From: Cryptomeria japonica
Taxonomy: Eukaryota; Streptophyta; Pinopsida; Cupressales; Cupressaceae
Direction of reading: 5' to 3'
Assembly: GCF_030272615.1 (NCBI RefSeq)
Contig: NC_081406.1
Span: forward strand, 258,777,386-258,841,385
DNA length: 64,000 bases
The notes below the pieces were generated by a model. The model searched no databases and was not told the origin of the DNA. It saw nothing but the letters and a program-made list of their open reading frames with translations. A program made the translations under genes and the position numbers. This document shows, piece by piece, positions 25,875 to 37,776 of this stretch (positions are counted from its first letter, which is position 1; the number at the start of each line of letters is the position of its first letter).

Positions 25875-26230
25875 GCCTAGGTGTCAGTACACCTTGGCAT
25901 GGTAAACACCTAGGCAAATCGGATATCCGATTTTTATAGGTAATTTCAAATTAAAAAATAAATTATGTAATATATTATATATTATGTAATATATAATATT
26001 ATATTATATATTATATAATACATAATATATAATATATTATTATATTATATAATATAATAATATATTATATGATATATTGTTATTTTAAAATAATTTAACT
26101 ATAAAAATCGGATATCCGATTTCTTTGAGACAATAAAAGAGGACTATGACACCCCGTGGGTTGTTTTTTACCTAGGGGCTACGCGAATTCAAGCAAATCC
26201 GATATCCGATTGGACTCGATATCCGATTTT
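25875..26230. repeat. Palindrome cluster with AT-rich core
   Basis: An inverted repeat GCCTAGGTGT/ACACCTAGGC (25875-25884 and 25906-25915) is followed by the 18-bp perfect palindrome AAATCGGATATCCGATTT at about 25917 and again near 26107. Two further related motifs (AAATCCGATATCCGATT and CTCGATATCCGATTT) lie at 26195-26230. Between the palindromes is a roughly 120-bp run made almost only of TATA/ATAT words (25960-26085). The block sits just upstream of the decayed gene at 26442. Confidence 0.8.
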
Positions 26231-26441
26231 GTCACCCAAATTTGCAAAAAAATCCAATAAAAGGTAGGATTTTTATTGTTTTTCATCATTTTCATTCAAA
26301 TTTTTGTATTTTTTTTAATGTTTATTTATTTTTTCATTCAAAATATGTTTTTTTCATGAAAACTAGGTTTTTTTAAATCAAATACAAAATTGTTCAAATT
26401 TGTTAACTAAATTCAATTGTTTACATTCAATTAGGTTAAAA

Positions 26442-28331
26442 ATGGGGGACAACAGTGAAAACATTAATCAACCACAACCGCAACAACCAAACCCTCCTTT
26501 GCCAAACCCCCCCTCAATTCAGGATTTAATTGCACAAAATTTAAACCAATTAAGGGGGATTGAAGATGTCTATTGTAGGATCCCTCACCTAAACCCAATA
26601 TTTGATCCCTTCATGTCCATCATAAAGAGTATAGAAAACATCACTGAGGAGCACAATGTCGCTCTTTTTTGGCGAGATTCTATGAGGGAAAAATATGCGG
26701 GTGGCTTGTCCTATAAGGAGATCAAGGATCTCGAGATATTCACAGCCGATATCGCCACACCAGTCAACCCATAAACCCCAAAAAATAAAACTTTCTATTA
26801 AATGGTGTATAAATGATGATATTGTGAAAAACTTTTGGGATCATTGGTCGATGGTTTTCGATAAACCACCAAAAACAATCTTGATGTCCCCTTCTACTTC
26901 ATCAAAAAATTGTATGTTGAGTTTGTTTTAAAAAAAACATGTGAACTACTTTGACATCCAACCTTTCCAGGGTGTGGGTTTAGGTATGCCCCAAAATAGA
27001 CCTGGGTCAGTCAGAGTAGTCCAGGGCCCATATGTCCCCCCTCCTCCTATTGATACCCCACCTCTAGTGCAGCATCTGGATATCATCTGTGAGGCGGCGT
27101 CACGGACCATATCGACTATTTAGTCTTTGAGTAGCCTTTTGGTTTCTCAGGTTGGGGCAGTATCTCAACCTTCTTTTGATGGTAGCTGTGCATCTGATGG
27201 CGTTGACACATCCTCCTTGACTCTACACATTTGCGTGCCCCATAGTTGTGTCATGTGTGGGCACCTATGCTTGGGTTTAGTTGGGCAGTCTGTTGATCCT
27301 CCTGCACACACTGTAGATTATGAGGTGCATGAGATGCATGATGCACTAGATGTTATGATAGGGACTGGAGGATACCTTGGAGAGTCCTCGCATGTTAGAG
27401 GCGAGGAGGCACCTTCATCATACGTTGATGATGTAGTGGTAAGATTGGTATTTTCACAATTCATTCTATATTTTAAATGAATATTTATAATCTAGATAAT
27501 ATTAAGTACTAAATTTTATTTACATGGTCTATTTAACAATTGATGACAGAGGACAAGTTGACACAGATCCAAGAGGGCACCTTGACGGTCATTTCATTTG
27601 GCCTTGATAGCTTTATGGTACATATATTATTGCACCTAGTCGTTTGTATTTTATTATACATACATGCTAATCATTTATATTGGCATTAACTAGATTATTT
27701 AGTAACTTGCATGTATATCTTATTTTACTCTTGTAAGGCACAAGTAGTGCAAGTGTGGGGTTGTGCGATTCAGGATCTGGTAGTGCAGTTGGAGACAAGG
27801 GAAAGGTAATTGAATGCAAATATGAATGAATAAATAGTTTAAATGGCTTATAATGATTATACACGTCTAGACATAGATTGATAGTTTCACATACTTGTGT
27901 ATATGTACAGAAAACTCTTGGATTCACATCCTTGTTGACTACACCCACTATACCTAAAGATGAAGAAGAAGAGATGCCTCAGGTACATGTGTTTATTTTA
28001 TTTTGTGTTTAGTAGATATAATTCGTTATTATCAATGACAATTATATGCTAACTTGTATCAATGTCATGTTTGTGAACATTTGTAGGTTGTGTATGAAAA
28101 TATTGAAAACATACCTCCTCTACCGAAGACATACATCAAGAGTCCTCCAAAGCCAAAGAGACAATGTGGAGATGAGGTAAACAAGAATAGTTCAATTATA
28201 GTTCATTTTTATGTTAACTTTTAGAATGTGAGTTATATAATATAACTAATCTTAATCGTGGTTTGTTTTTTCTTGTGCAGGATCCTTTAGAGATGAGCAG
28301 TGCGGCGAAGATCGATTTTGATGATCCATAA
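26442..28331 (+). pseudogene. Unrecognised multi-exon gene, decayed
   Basis: I do not recognise this family. An ATG at 26442 opens a frame with a Pro/Gln-rich N-terminus (QPQPQQPNPPLPNPP) that stops at 26774; coding-like sequence continues in other frames to 27438, implying at least two frameshifts. Compact exon-like blocks with GT..AG borders follow: about 27552-27617, 27738-27805, 27911-27982, 28087-28176 and 28281-28331. The last three are multiples of three and keep one phase. The fourth ends PPKPKRQCGDE and the last ends KIDFDDP then TAA. Middle parts include a Cys-rich stretch (CVPHSCVMCGHLC) and a Ser/Gly-rich stretch. It could be a transposon-encoded protein or a dead host gene. Confidence 0.5.
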
Positions 28332-28974
28332 GTATCTTAGGATGTTATATATAGTTTTGGGATGCTTACATGTCTAGTTGGCATGTATATTTTGTATATG
28401 GACATACATTCACATATATAGACATACATTTTGTTTGAGTTGGCGTTTATGCCATATTTGTGTATGGACATACACTTGTAATCATTTGACATTTTCATAT
28501 ATACAGAAGTTGATATGTGATCATATAAATTGTTGCTCATGTGTGCATGGGTTATCATCTTAAAATTTAATCTTCAATTTGATAATTAACAATGGTTAAT
28601 AATGGTTATTTAATGAACAATACAATTCATTTCATTCCATCGTAAGTGTTGTTTGTATAATCTTCATATTATATATAATTCATTTCATCTAAATCGTAAG
28701 TGTTAAATTTGGTTGCCTTTGGCAACTTCACTAAATTTAATGACCTCCTTGCTCATTAGACCTCCATGAGGTAAATTTGGAAGACAAGTGTTTTGATAGA
28801 TTCTCAATGTAAATAAGGTGAAATATAATCATTTTTTATGTAATAAGGTCATTTAAACCAATATTTGTTATGTTTAGTCATAGGTTACTCATATTGGCAA
28901 AATTGCTCAAGATTGCTCAAAACTTATAAAAAGTTTTCAATGGGGGATTCATGTGTTGAAATGATTCATCTCAT
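28332..28974. other. Spacer between decayed gene and tandem array
   Basis: AT-rich, with ATGGACATACA-like short repeats at 28380-28470. No gene was seen; ORFs at 28337-28563 overlap on both strands and are low complexity. Confidence 0.5.
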
Positions 28975-30845
28975 TTTTTCAAGATTCCCTACAGTTTTAT
29001 TAGGGCAACATTTTTTCAGTTGGCGAAAAAATCATCAGTCTCATTCAATCTAATGTTGTCGCGTGGCCAATTTCTCGTTTTGCTTGTCGTGATCACGAAC
29101 CGTCAGTTCTGACATGTCCAGTTAGGAATTATTACCCTATGCATGCTCCTATTTTTCCCCCTCACTTAGTCGAACGCTCGAGGTCATACCCTACCGACAT
29201 TGTCCCTTGAGTGCCCCAAGTGCTAAAAATTGTCAAACTTTGACAGGCCCTAACTTGGAATCCGCAGCACCTGCGAATGATCTGTTTGAACCTATGGGGC
29301 CATGAGAGGGGTGCCTACAAAATCCTATCTTGGTTTTTCAATATTCCCTACGGTTTTATTAGGCAAATATTTTTTCAGTTGGTGAAAAATCATCAATCTC
29401 ATTCAATCAAATGTTGACACGTGGCCAATTTCTCATTTTTCTCGTTGTGATCATGAACCGTCAGTTCTGACATGTCCAATTAGGCATTCTTATCCTATGC
29501 ATCCTCCTATCCCCCCCCCCACTTAGTCGAATGCTCAGGGTCATACCCTACCAGCATTGTCCCTTGAGCGCCCTAAGTGCTAAAAATTGTCAAACTTTGA
29601 CAAGCCCTAAATCAAAATTTGTGGCACCTACAAATGATCCATTTGATCCTACGGGGCCACGAGAGGGGTCCCTACAAAAGCGTATCTCAGTTTTTCAGTA
29701 TTTCTTATGATTTTATTAGGGCAACATTTTTTCAGTTGGTGAAAAAATCATCAATCTCATTCAATCAAATGTTGTCGCGTGGCCAATTTCTCATTTTGCT
29801 TGTTGTGATCACAAACCATCAGTTCTGACATGTCCAGTTAGGCATTCTTACCCTATGCATGCTCCTATTTTTCCTCCCCCGTTTAGTCGAACGCTCGAGA
29901 TCATACCCTATCGTCGTCGTCCCTTGAGCGTCCTAAGTGCTAAAAATTATCAAACTTTAACGAGACCTAACTTGAAATCCGTGGCACCTGTGAACGATCT
30001 GTTTAAACCTATGGAGCCAACAAGAGGGGTCCCTACAAAATCCTATCTTAGTTTTTCAATATTTCCTACGGTTTTATTAGGGAAGCATTTTTTCAGTTGG
30101 TGAAAAAATCGTTAGTCTCATTCAATCAAATGTTGTCGTGTGGCCAATTTCTTGTTTTGCTTGTCGTGATCATGAACCATTGGTTCTGACATTTCTAGTT
30201 AGGAATTATTACCCTATGCATGCTCCTATTTCACACCCCCCCCACTCGGTCTAACGCTCAGGGTCATACCCTACCGGTGTCGTCCCTTGAGCATCCTAAG
30301 TGCTAAAAATTGTCAAACTTTGACGGGCCCTAACTCAAAATTTGTGGCACCTGTGAATGATTCGTTTGAACCTACAAGTCCATGAGAGGAGTCCCTACAA
30401 AATCCTATCTCAGTTTTTCAAGATTCCTTATGCTTTTATTAGGGCAACATTTTTTCAGTTGGCAAAAAAATCGTTAGGCTCATTCATTCAAATGTTGTCA
30501 CGTGACCAATTTCTCATTCTGCTCATCGTGATCACAAACCATCAGTTATGATATGTCCAGTTAGGCATTCTTACCCTATGCATGCTCCTATTTTACTCTC
30601 CCAATTGGTCAAACGCTCAAGGTCATACCCTACCGGCGTCGTCCCTAGAGCATCGTAAGTGCTAAAAATTGTCTAATTTTGATGAGCCCTAACTTGGAAT
30701 CTGTGGCACCTGCAAACGATCCATTTGAATCTATGAGGCCATGAGAGGGGTCCCTACAAAAGCCTATCTTGTTTTTTCAAGATTCCCTATGGTTTTATTA
30801 GGGCAACATTTTTTCAGTAGATGAAAAATCGTCAAACTCACTCAA
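28975..30845. repeat. Tandem array, ~360-bp unit, about five copies
   Basis: The landmark TTTTTCAAGATTCCCTAC..TTTTATTAGG recurs at about 28975, 29334, 29691, 30052, 30413 and 30773, a period of 357-361 bp. Each unit also shares GTGGCCAATTTCTC, TCAGTTCTGACATGTCCAG, CATACCCTACC and AAGTGCTAAAAATTGTC. Reading frames are not conserved between units, so this looks like a short satellite-type array and not a repeated protein domain. The array ends with a partial unit at about 30845. Confidence 0.92.
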
Positions 30846-31121
30846 TGAAAAAATATAGATAAACAAGCATTACACTGTAGACAAATAATGATCATCAATA
30901 TTTCCATGTATTGTATACACATAATTACCATTACACTTGCATGTGGCATCCATGAACGAATATGCAAACATGATTTTTCATCATTATCAATACAACTACA
31001 CCAATGTACTCATGTACAGATACATTGTATATCATCAATATAACTAAACCAATTTGCTCATGGACATAATATATCATCATAACAAAGTTACATCAATTTA
31101 CATCCATATACAAATACAACA
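30846..31121. other. AT-rich spacer with short ATCATCAATATA repeats
   Basis: Several imperfect copies of TATCATCAATATAACTA with CCAAT..CTCATG occur at 30880-31090. No gene was seen. Confidence 0.45.
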
Positions 31122-32460
31122 TCACACTTCATCTGCATCAGACATCCTCATGTCCTAAGATAAAATCTTACATAGAGCAATGCTTGCATATAAATGAAGA
31201 CCAAAATAAGCAACCTTTTTATGCAGATTGAATGTGCTACAAGAAAAAAATTATAACACTTAATACAAATTATTTTGTCAAATTATAAATATATCATTTG
31301 AAGCATTTTTAAGACGTACGAGATTGTATAATTACGAAACTTACCAGTTTCTCTGCAAAGTCTACAAGTATAACTTTGAAGAAAGATGCATGTTGATTAA
31401 AGCCCTTCTCACTCCATTCTTTGCATGGTTGAAGATGATGGTAGATATTGTCATTTCTAAATGGCATTACATTCACTTGACATAGTGTCTGAAAGTTTAC
31501 AAAATTTAATCATAAAAAATTGTCAAATAGTGTTGTCTATTATCAAAAATTTTAATGTTCATCAAATGCATGATAGTAAGCCGTGTTGCAAAATACGTCC
31601 TTTCGAATTATATTGATTGTACCTGCTATGTGCATGCAAAAACTATGTTGCAAAAAAAAAACATTCATCAATAGACTTGCATTTTGAACACATCCTTAAT
31701 ATACACGTAACAAACTTGAACATTATGATCATTGTTTGAAATGAAATGCATTATAAAAAAAATAAGACACCATTAAAGACCTACTACTCAAGTGTGCTTG
31801 AAGGGTCATCTCTTTGCTTAAGAGTATGGACAATATTGCTTCATGATCTACAGTAGTCACTGTCCATAGCTCTTTGGTCTTCAATTTTGCTTGATGCTTC
31901 AACAACTTGACATTTGTAGCTATAATAAGCTGTGAATACATGAGAATGTTTTCGTGTCTCTCATAGTATTCAAATGTAGGTATTCCATTCTTTCTAATCA
32001 TGTATGTTTGCAACCAAGTTCCCACAACAACAACCGAACTTGTAGGATATGTGAACCCATCATCATCTGTCACTAGTTTTGTTAGCTTTTGTTTTCCCTG
32101 TACACATCGTGCCAACCAATATTATGATCTCTCTTCATTCCCTTGCAGTGCAACAACTGCAAAAACATGTTCAGTTCATCCTTTGATGTCAATTTGCAGT
32201 GCTTCTATCAATTCTCTTCTCTTGTTTGCCAATGAGGTTTCGTTTTGCATACAACCTCAAGCCTTCTTTCCTAAGTCACCTTCGGTGACTTCATTATCAT
32301 CATAATGACCAACCTGAAGATCTGACCTCAACATCGATCTTCTTGAGTGAAAGATCGATTAGCTTAGTCTGTCTTCCCTTGAGCTGATTGAACCTTGATC
32401 ACTTGTCTCTTATGTTGCTTCCATGTTGTTTACAAGTCATCACCTTTTCTACTGAGATAC
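31122..32460 (-). pseudogene. Unrecognised multi-exon gene, decayed, convergent with 26442-28331
   Basis: On the minus strand, coding-like sequence runs from about 32460 to a large exon ending near 31785, then an exon at 31345-31488 and a last exon at 31122-31154 ending DADEV and TGA. The 144-nt middle exon is open throughout, with a GTAAGT donor and CAG acceptor, and the last exon is in phase with it. The large exon holds a well-ordered module: VFAVVALQGNE, then YWLARCVQGKQ, then TSSVVVVGTWLQTYM, ending in VDHEAILSIL. In-frame stops (TGA, TGA, TAA) interrupt it upstream of 32115, and the donor of the large exon is unclear. I cannot name the family; it could be transposon-encoded. No start codon was fixed. 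Confidence 0.5.
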
Positions 32461-33669
32461 ACCACTCCAATGGTACCACTCCACCGATTAGTGTTAGGCA
32501 TCAATGACAAATCTTAGCAAATATACCAGTTCTCTGGATCAACCAGTTTTGTTAATGCCAACAAGGTCAATGTTATGATTTTTGCAAGTTCTTGCCCTCC
32601 TGATATATGTACACATACAAAAAATTTTATTTGATGTAGCGAACTCAACAGACTAGTTGGCCAGCGTTCAAAGTTGGTGAGTGGGTCCACGTAGCCTGCC
32701 ATGTGTTACCTCAAAGCTAGGGTGTGTAGGTTTTGGTTCCTCCCCCCTATGCACATACAAATATGTACATGCAGAGATCTGGATACATACATCTGTAAAG
32801 TGGAAAATTGGACCCTAGTGGTTCCCCACCTAGGAGAGAGAAAGAAAACCACTAGGATGATTTTCACTTGTTGCAAAAATGCACTTTACATTCAAAAGAG
32901 GGATTGAATCCACTAGATCCAAATCCAAGGGAAATGAGGATGTGAATGCTAAGTGGATTGCAAGTTGTTGGAATGATTTTTCCCTCTTTTGTAAATAGAT
33001 ATGTTGACTATGCAGAAAAGGAAGACAAAATGGATGAAATAAGGAGCTACCAATTCAAGATCGTGTTGTAACTTCGGATCTGAGATATTTAGACTAATAC
33101 AGATCTTCCCTGCAAATTTGGAGAAAATTCATCAGGAGCGTGCTTAAGTTATGCATGGTCCTCCGAAAAATCCTCAAGTCAAAAAGAGTTTTTTCGTCTT
33201 TGTAAATGAAGTGTAAATCTGCAATTATAGTCGCACACTTGTAACCTACACACAGAAAAGAAGGGAAGAAGGGTTATGGATAGGGGTTTGCCTTAGTCAA
33301 ACCCCGGTTGAGGAATCAACCTTGAAAGAAAGTAATTGCAAATACTTAAATGTGAATAATGGAAATTTATACCTTGTAGATCTGTAATTTGTTGATGATG
33401 GTTGCTTTGCTTCTTGAATGTAATCACAAGTGTTGCATGAAATGGCATGTAACGTGACAAAATCCTAACACACACACATGCTTGCAAATGAATGTTGTAA
33501 TATTGCTCCAATGGATGAGTGAAGAAGACACGTGAAAAATAAGAAGACTTGATGAATGCTTGAAGGCTTGAATGCTTGAACGCTTGATGACGATAATGAA
33601 TGCCTCCTCATGAATTTATCTTATTCTTGCTCCCTTTAGCTAAATGAGGGAAATAAGTCTCCTTTTATA
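32461..33669. other. No recognisable gene
   Basis: ORFs at 32514, 32701 and 33293 are short and without motifs. A 10-bp inverted repeat, CCTAGTGGTT/AACCACTAGG, with a loop of about 20 bp lies at 32814-32855. A TGAATGCTTGA-like repeat occurs at 33555-33590. Confidence 0.5.
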
Positions 33670-33674
33670 CTTGC
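33670..33674. repeat. Target site duplication CTTGC, left
   Basis: Identical to 45233-45237 on the other side of the gypsy element. Confidence 0.9.
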
Positions 33675-34311
33675 TGTCTACCCCAACATTGATAACAATA
33701 ATATCTCTATTTGAAATCTCAACCCGAGGTTTGGATATTCATATGGTAGAGTTTACTATTCTCATGGTTGGTGTTCATTTAGTTGTCAATCCAAGAACGT
33801 AAAACTTGAAATGGGTCTGCAAGATATATGCACTAAGCTCCTTGAATGATTACTCTCAATTACTGGAAGAAATAGGAATGAAAATCAGAAAGACTAAATG
33901 AAAGCTTTTCAGAATTCTGTTGAAATAAATTAATGGAAATAACAGGACTAACACTGTTCTGCCTTGGCTGCAGGAACAGTCAAAGGATCTGTTTCCAGTG
34001 GCTGCAGGAACATCCTAGTCATGAACTTCTACTGCAACTAAGTAAAATCTAACTTCAATAATCATAAACATAGGATTACTCACCAAGTGGGCCCCCTTGG
34101 ATGAGTGATATCAAACTCTCAGTAAAGAACTCCTAACAAATCAGAATAACATGATTTTTAGTCACTTCTTCCTGAAAGATGATTACATATCAAAAAGATG
34201 GAAATCTAGAATACATGATAGAAACTACTCAATCCTTTTCCATTCTGTCTAACTCAGAAAGAAGGGAGAGCTTATTTTAAATAGAAAAAAAAACAATCTA
34301 CAATAGATAAC

Positions 34312-34789
34312 TATTGGTGTAAATAAATATTCATTATGGATATTATTACACTTACTTAAGTTAACTTAGGATAATGCATTTTATAGTAGTTTGGATATGA
34401 GACACTTGGATGTTTGTGTCACATTGGGATAGTGTGTGTAGGAGAAATTCCACCTCTTATGGTGTTGATCTTGTTATTACACTATCATATCCACTTATTG
34501 TGGAGTGATAATTCCACCTTCGGTGGGTGATCCACCTCATGTGGAATATTATATTATTTCTGCTACCTACCCACACCTATTTCCTACCTACCCTTGTTTC
34601 TCATTGAGCCACATGTCATATTTGTGTGCTCATACATCCATATGGCCTTGCCTATATAAACAGGCCTCTATTCATTGTATTGGTTAATCCAGTTGATCAT
34701 TTTTATTGATGAGAATACAGTTTGTTCTTATCATTATATTGTCTCTTTTATGCTTTTCATTGTGCCCTTGATCTTGGCAAAATCCAACA
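34312..34789 (+). mobile_element. Solo LTR nested in gypsy 3' LTR
   Basis: This 478-bp insertion is absent from the other gypsy LTR (junction near 44623). Its ends are TATTGGTGT (first G of TG mutated to A) and ATCCAACA. It is flanked by perfect ATAAC duplications (34307-34311 and 34790-34794). A TATA box TATATAAA lies at 34653-34660. It is the newest datable event here, younger than the gypsy insertion. Confidence 0.9.
34653..34660 (+). promoter_or_regulatory. TATA box of nested solo LTR
   Basis: CCTATATAAACAGGCC is a classic plant TATA context, placed about 130 bp before the LTR end. Confidence 0.6.
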
Positions 34790-35402
34790 ATAACTACAAT
34801 TATGCCCAAAAGAAAAGGCGGATCACTGCCAGACAACGGGAATAATAGAGAGCTTGGCTGCAGGAACTGTGGATCTCTAATCGAACCATAGTCCTTTGCA
34901 CGCCGAAGAAATGTTTTACAAATTAAACATGTACTGGCATTAAACTCCTGTGGTGAAGCACATTTCTCCGATTATGCCTTAGATCACGCTCATTTGAATA
35001 TCCTTTAATTTGACCTCTAGCTCTCTGGCGTGATTCTCCAGTCCTTAGGCGTGGAAGAGAATTCTTCACTGCAACATCAATTATTACTTGCACTAAACAG
35101 AAATAGAATACAAGGACACGCATATATGTATTTTCCTCTAACTAATACATTCATTAATTCATATATGAAATCATCCTAAATTTTCCGCATATCACAAAGA
35201 CAAACCATTTGGTTGTAGGAATATATTGGCATGGTTGCAGGAAGAAATTGGCAAGATTCAAACATGATTTCTTAAGTTCGGTTTTTAAAACATGGATTAC
35301 ATATAGTCAATGCACAATATTTTACTATCATAATGCAAATCAAAAGATACCAAAAAGACCTAAAAGTCCTGATAAAAACATGTCAATACACCGACTTATC
35401 AT

Positions 35403-35417
35403 GCCCCCCAACTCTAA
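35403..35417 (-). other. Polypurine tract of gypsy element
   Basis: On the minus strand AGAGTTGGGGGGCA lies directly before the 3' LTR start (TGATAAG). It is the expected plus-strand primer. A similar tract occurs at 37970-37983. Confidence 0.75.
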
Positions 35418-35899
35418 GGGTTTGCTGCTCCTGCAGCAAAAGGAAAATTTCTAACTTTTGCTGAGACTCTGAAATCACCCACAGTGTTCTGTCTGGTTCC
35501 CTTGAGAGGCAAACTCTAGCAAAATCCCTTCATTTTCTCCAACCTGGACCATCTAGCTGATTCTTCAACATTCACATCATAATTCTGTTATGTTGGTTGG
35601 CATCCCAAAAGTGGCCACATTAGGATAGGAGGCTGAAAGATTAATGGTAACCAATTATTGGTTTTCTCCCTCCCTAGTTGTATACATCTGGAGGCTCTCT
35701 GTATAGCTGCATGAAAATTCTGCAATGAATAGGGTTCTCCTAGTTTTAGATGATCTGGTAGATGATTCTAGCATCGTTGAGTTAGTCCCTCTAGTGTTGT
35801 TGTCCTGTGGGTTTGGACTAATTGCTCAAACACTTGATATACTTCCTCTCTCATTGGAAGTACTATCTTTTTAACATCATCCCTTATTAACAACTTTTG

Positions 35900-37776
35900 C
35901 TAGTCATAATACAGAACTCTGGGTTCTTCTGCTTCCCTCCTCAATGGCAATGGACAATCAAGTTCCAATTTTTCAAACTCCCTGGCTTGTGGTCCTAGAA
36001 TCATTTCATTCTGTATCCATGACATTAGAGTCCTGAGATGAATATCCCCAATGTATAACAAGGGATTCCATTCTCTGTCTTGAGGCACAACATAATTATG
36101 TAAATATAATTCATATAATAGGTTCTTTACAAAATATGGGGAGGTTTGAAAAGCATGATAGAATTCTTCAGGTGTTTCCAAGGATGGGCTAAGGTCCCTT
36201 ACTATGTGATTTAATCTGAAATTCAGATACTGCTCTTTCAAGTGCATTGCATAAATTCTTGGGGGAGCTCTACACTGCATTATCTTAGGAACCATACTAT
36301 AGATTTCTTCTACCTTAGTCTCCAATTCTTTAATTCTATTGTCTTTCTTCTCAATCTCTTTTTGCTTCTTATTAATTATTCCATGCAACCTATCCTTCTC
36401 TATTTCCCATTGCCTAAAGAATGTTAAAGCAATTGACAAGCTAGTCAGGGATGAAGGAATTTTTATGGGTCCTACCTTGGACCGTGGAATTTCTTCAATA
36501 ACTTCCTCATTCTGGATTGGCATATTTCCCATGTTTTCTTCAAGTTGCTGTGCAACATCATCAATTGTCTCCTCAGATTGTAATGCCACTGATGCTAGAT
36601 TTGCAAGCTTATCAATTACAATTTCTTCCTGAATTGCTTCTTGAATTTCCTCTCCTACAGGATTTTCCTGAATTTCATCTTCTGTAGGGTTTTCTTGCGT
36701 TTCTTTATCCATGGCATCCTCTTCTTCTGAAGTGTCTAATACGATGACCTCTGCTAGCTTACTCACTGGTTGAGTTTTCTGTGTCTTTCTTCTTGTTCTC
36801 CTAACATAAACTTTTGAAATAGATGTAAGAGTTCTTGTTTTTGTTCGATGCCTCTTGGCTGCAGGAAGAACATGCACTTCCTGCGGCCGAACAACAAATT
36901 CCTCCTCTGAATCCTCCTCTCTAATTCTTTTCCTTCCCTTTGCAAAACAGGTGAACCTTCTTGAAGAGAGGTAGAGGGTTGTCCTTCAGTTAGCCCTGCT
37001 TCAATATTTTCTTCTAAAATTATTGCAGCTCCTTCAGCGACTAACAAACCCTCTTCTTCACTGGAAAGATCTTCTGCAGCCATCCCTTCTTGAACCGGAG
37101 GGTTATCTTCAACAGGGGCTTCCTCTACCCTAAATTGCAGAATATCTTCAAATACACCCCATTCCATTTGTGAAACATCTTGCAGGGACCGTTGTACTAG
37201 CAATTTTATCAAACCATGATGGCTAACAAAGCGATTGCCATATTTTTTAGTCTCTTTAGCACTTATAGAAATGAGATGATAGAGGAAATTTGGGACATTA
37301 ACTCGCCTGTTATGACGCAGATGACTAAGTAGCTTGAAGTGAGGCGAGTGGAGATTTGAATACCATCCTTCACAGGTGATATACTTCATGATATACAGTG
37401 CTACCTAAGGCCAATATGCTGGCAAAGAAACCCTTCTAGTTCCTTGCCTATCTACCATTAAGTGTCTGTCTGTAGCAATTGTGAACTCTGCCCTAGCACT
37501 CCTTGCATCCTTCGATTCTGGAAAGAGTTCTCCTTCCTACAGCAAACCTGTGACCTCCGCAATTCTTTGCTCTGTAGCAATTACCCTCAACCCCTTAACT
37601 GTAGCTTCTCCTTAGTCAAAAGAATGCATAAATTTCGTAGCTATTTCATCATTGAAATCCCTAATCTTCAAGAAATACTCCAGCCAGCCGTGGTTTTGGA
37701 AATAGTGAACATAGACAACATCCTGCAGCAAAACTTCATGCATAGTTGGTTCATGGTGAATCAGATCACCTCCCAT
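35900..37776 (-). pseudogene. Extra ORF of gypsy element (after integrase)
   Basis: Athila/Tat elements often carry an additional ORF between pol and the 3' LTR; this is such an ORF, decayed. A frame from ATG at 37776 contains stops upstream of 37389 and is then open to 36763. After a frameshift near 36950 it continues to 35900. The N-terminal half has EQRIAEVTGL, MKYITCEGWY, NVPNFLYHLI and HHGLIKLLV, the same landmarks as the ORF at 60171-61534. The middle is very acidic with QENP repeats. A coiled coil (KKQKEIEKKDNRIKELE) lies near 36340, followed by a conserved-looking C-terminal part (YLHNYVVPQDREW). No signal peptide or clear membrane segment was seen, so an envelope role is not supported. 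The function is unknown. Confidence 0.8.

Larger units (their letters stand above)
33675..35401 (-). repeat. 3' LTR of gypsy element (interrupted)
   Basis: The LTR is 1727 bp, but 483 bp of this are a solo LTR (478 bp) plus its 5-bp target duplication. The remaining 1244 bp match the 1243-bp 5' LTR closely. Confidence 0.92.

Noticed and set aside
29619-30551. Repeated ORFs reading FIRATFFQL..FLILL in the 360-bp array
   Set aside because: The frame is open in only some units and broken by shifts in others, so the similarity reflects DNA repetition and not selection on protein.
28975-30845. CRISPR-like array
   Set aside because: Units are 360 bp and repeat over their whole length without spacer/repeat structure; the genome is a plant.
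25920-32900. Terminal inverted repeats joining the palindrome cluster to the right side of the second unknown gene
   Set aside because: A CACCTAGG word occurs on both sides, but no longer match could be found by eye, so element ends are not claimed.
35900-37776. Extra gypsy ORF as an envelope protein
   Set aside because: No signal peptide or membrane-spanning segment was visible; the protein is acidic with a coiled coil, so envelope function is not supported.
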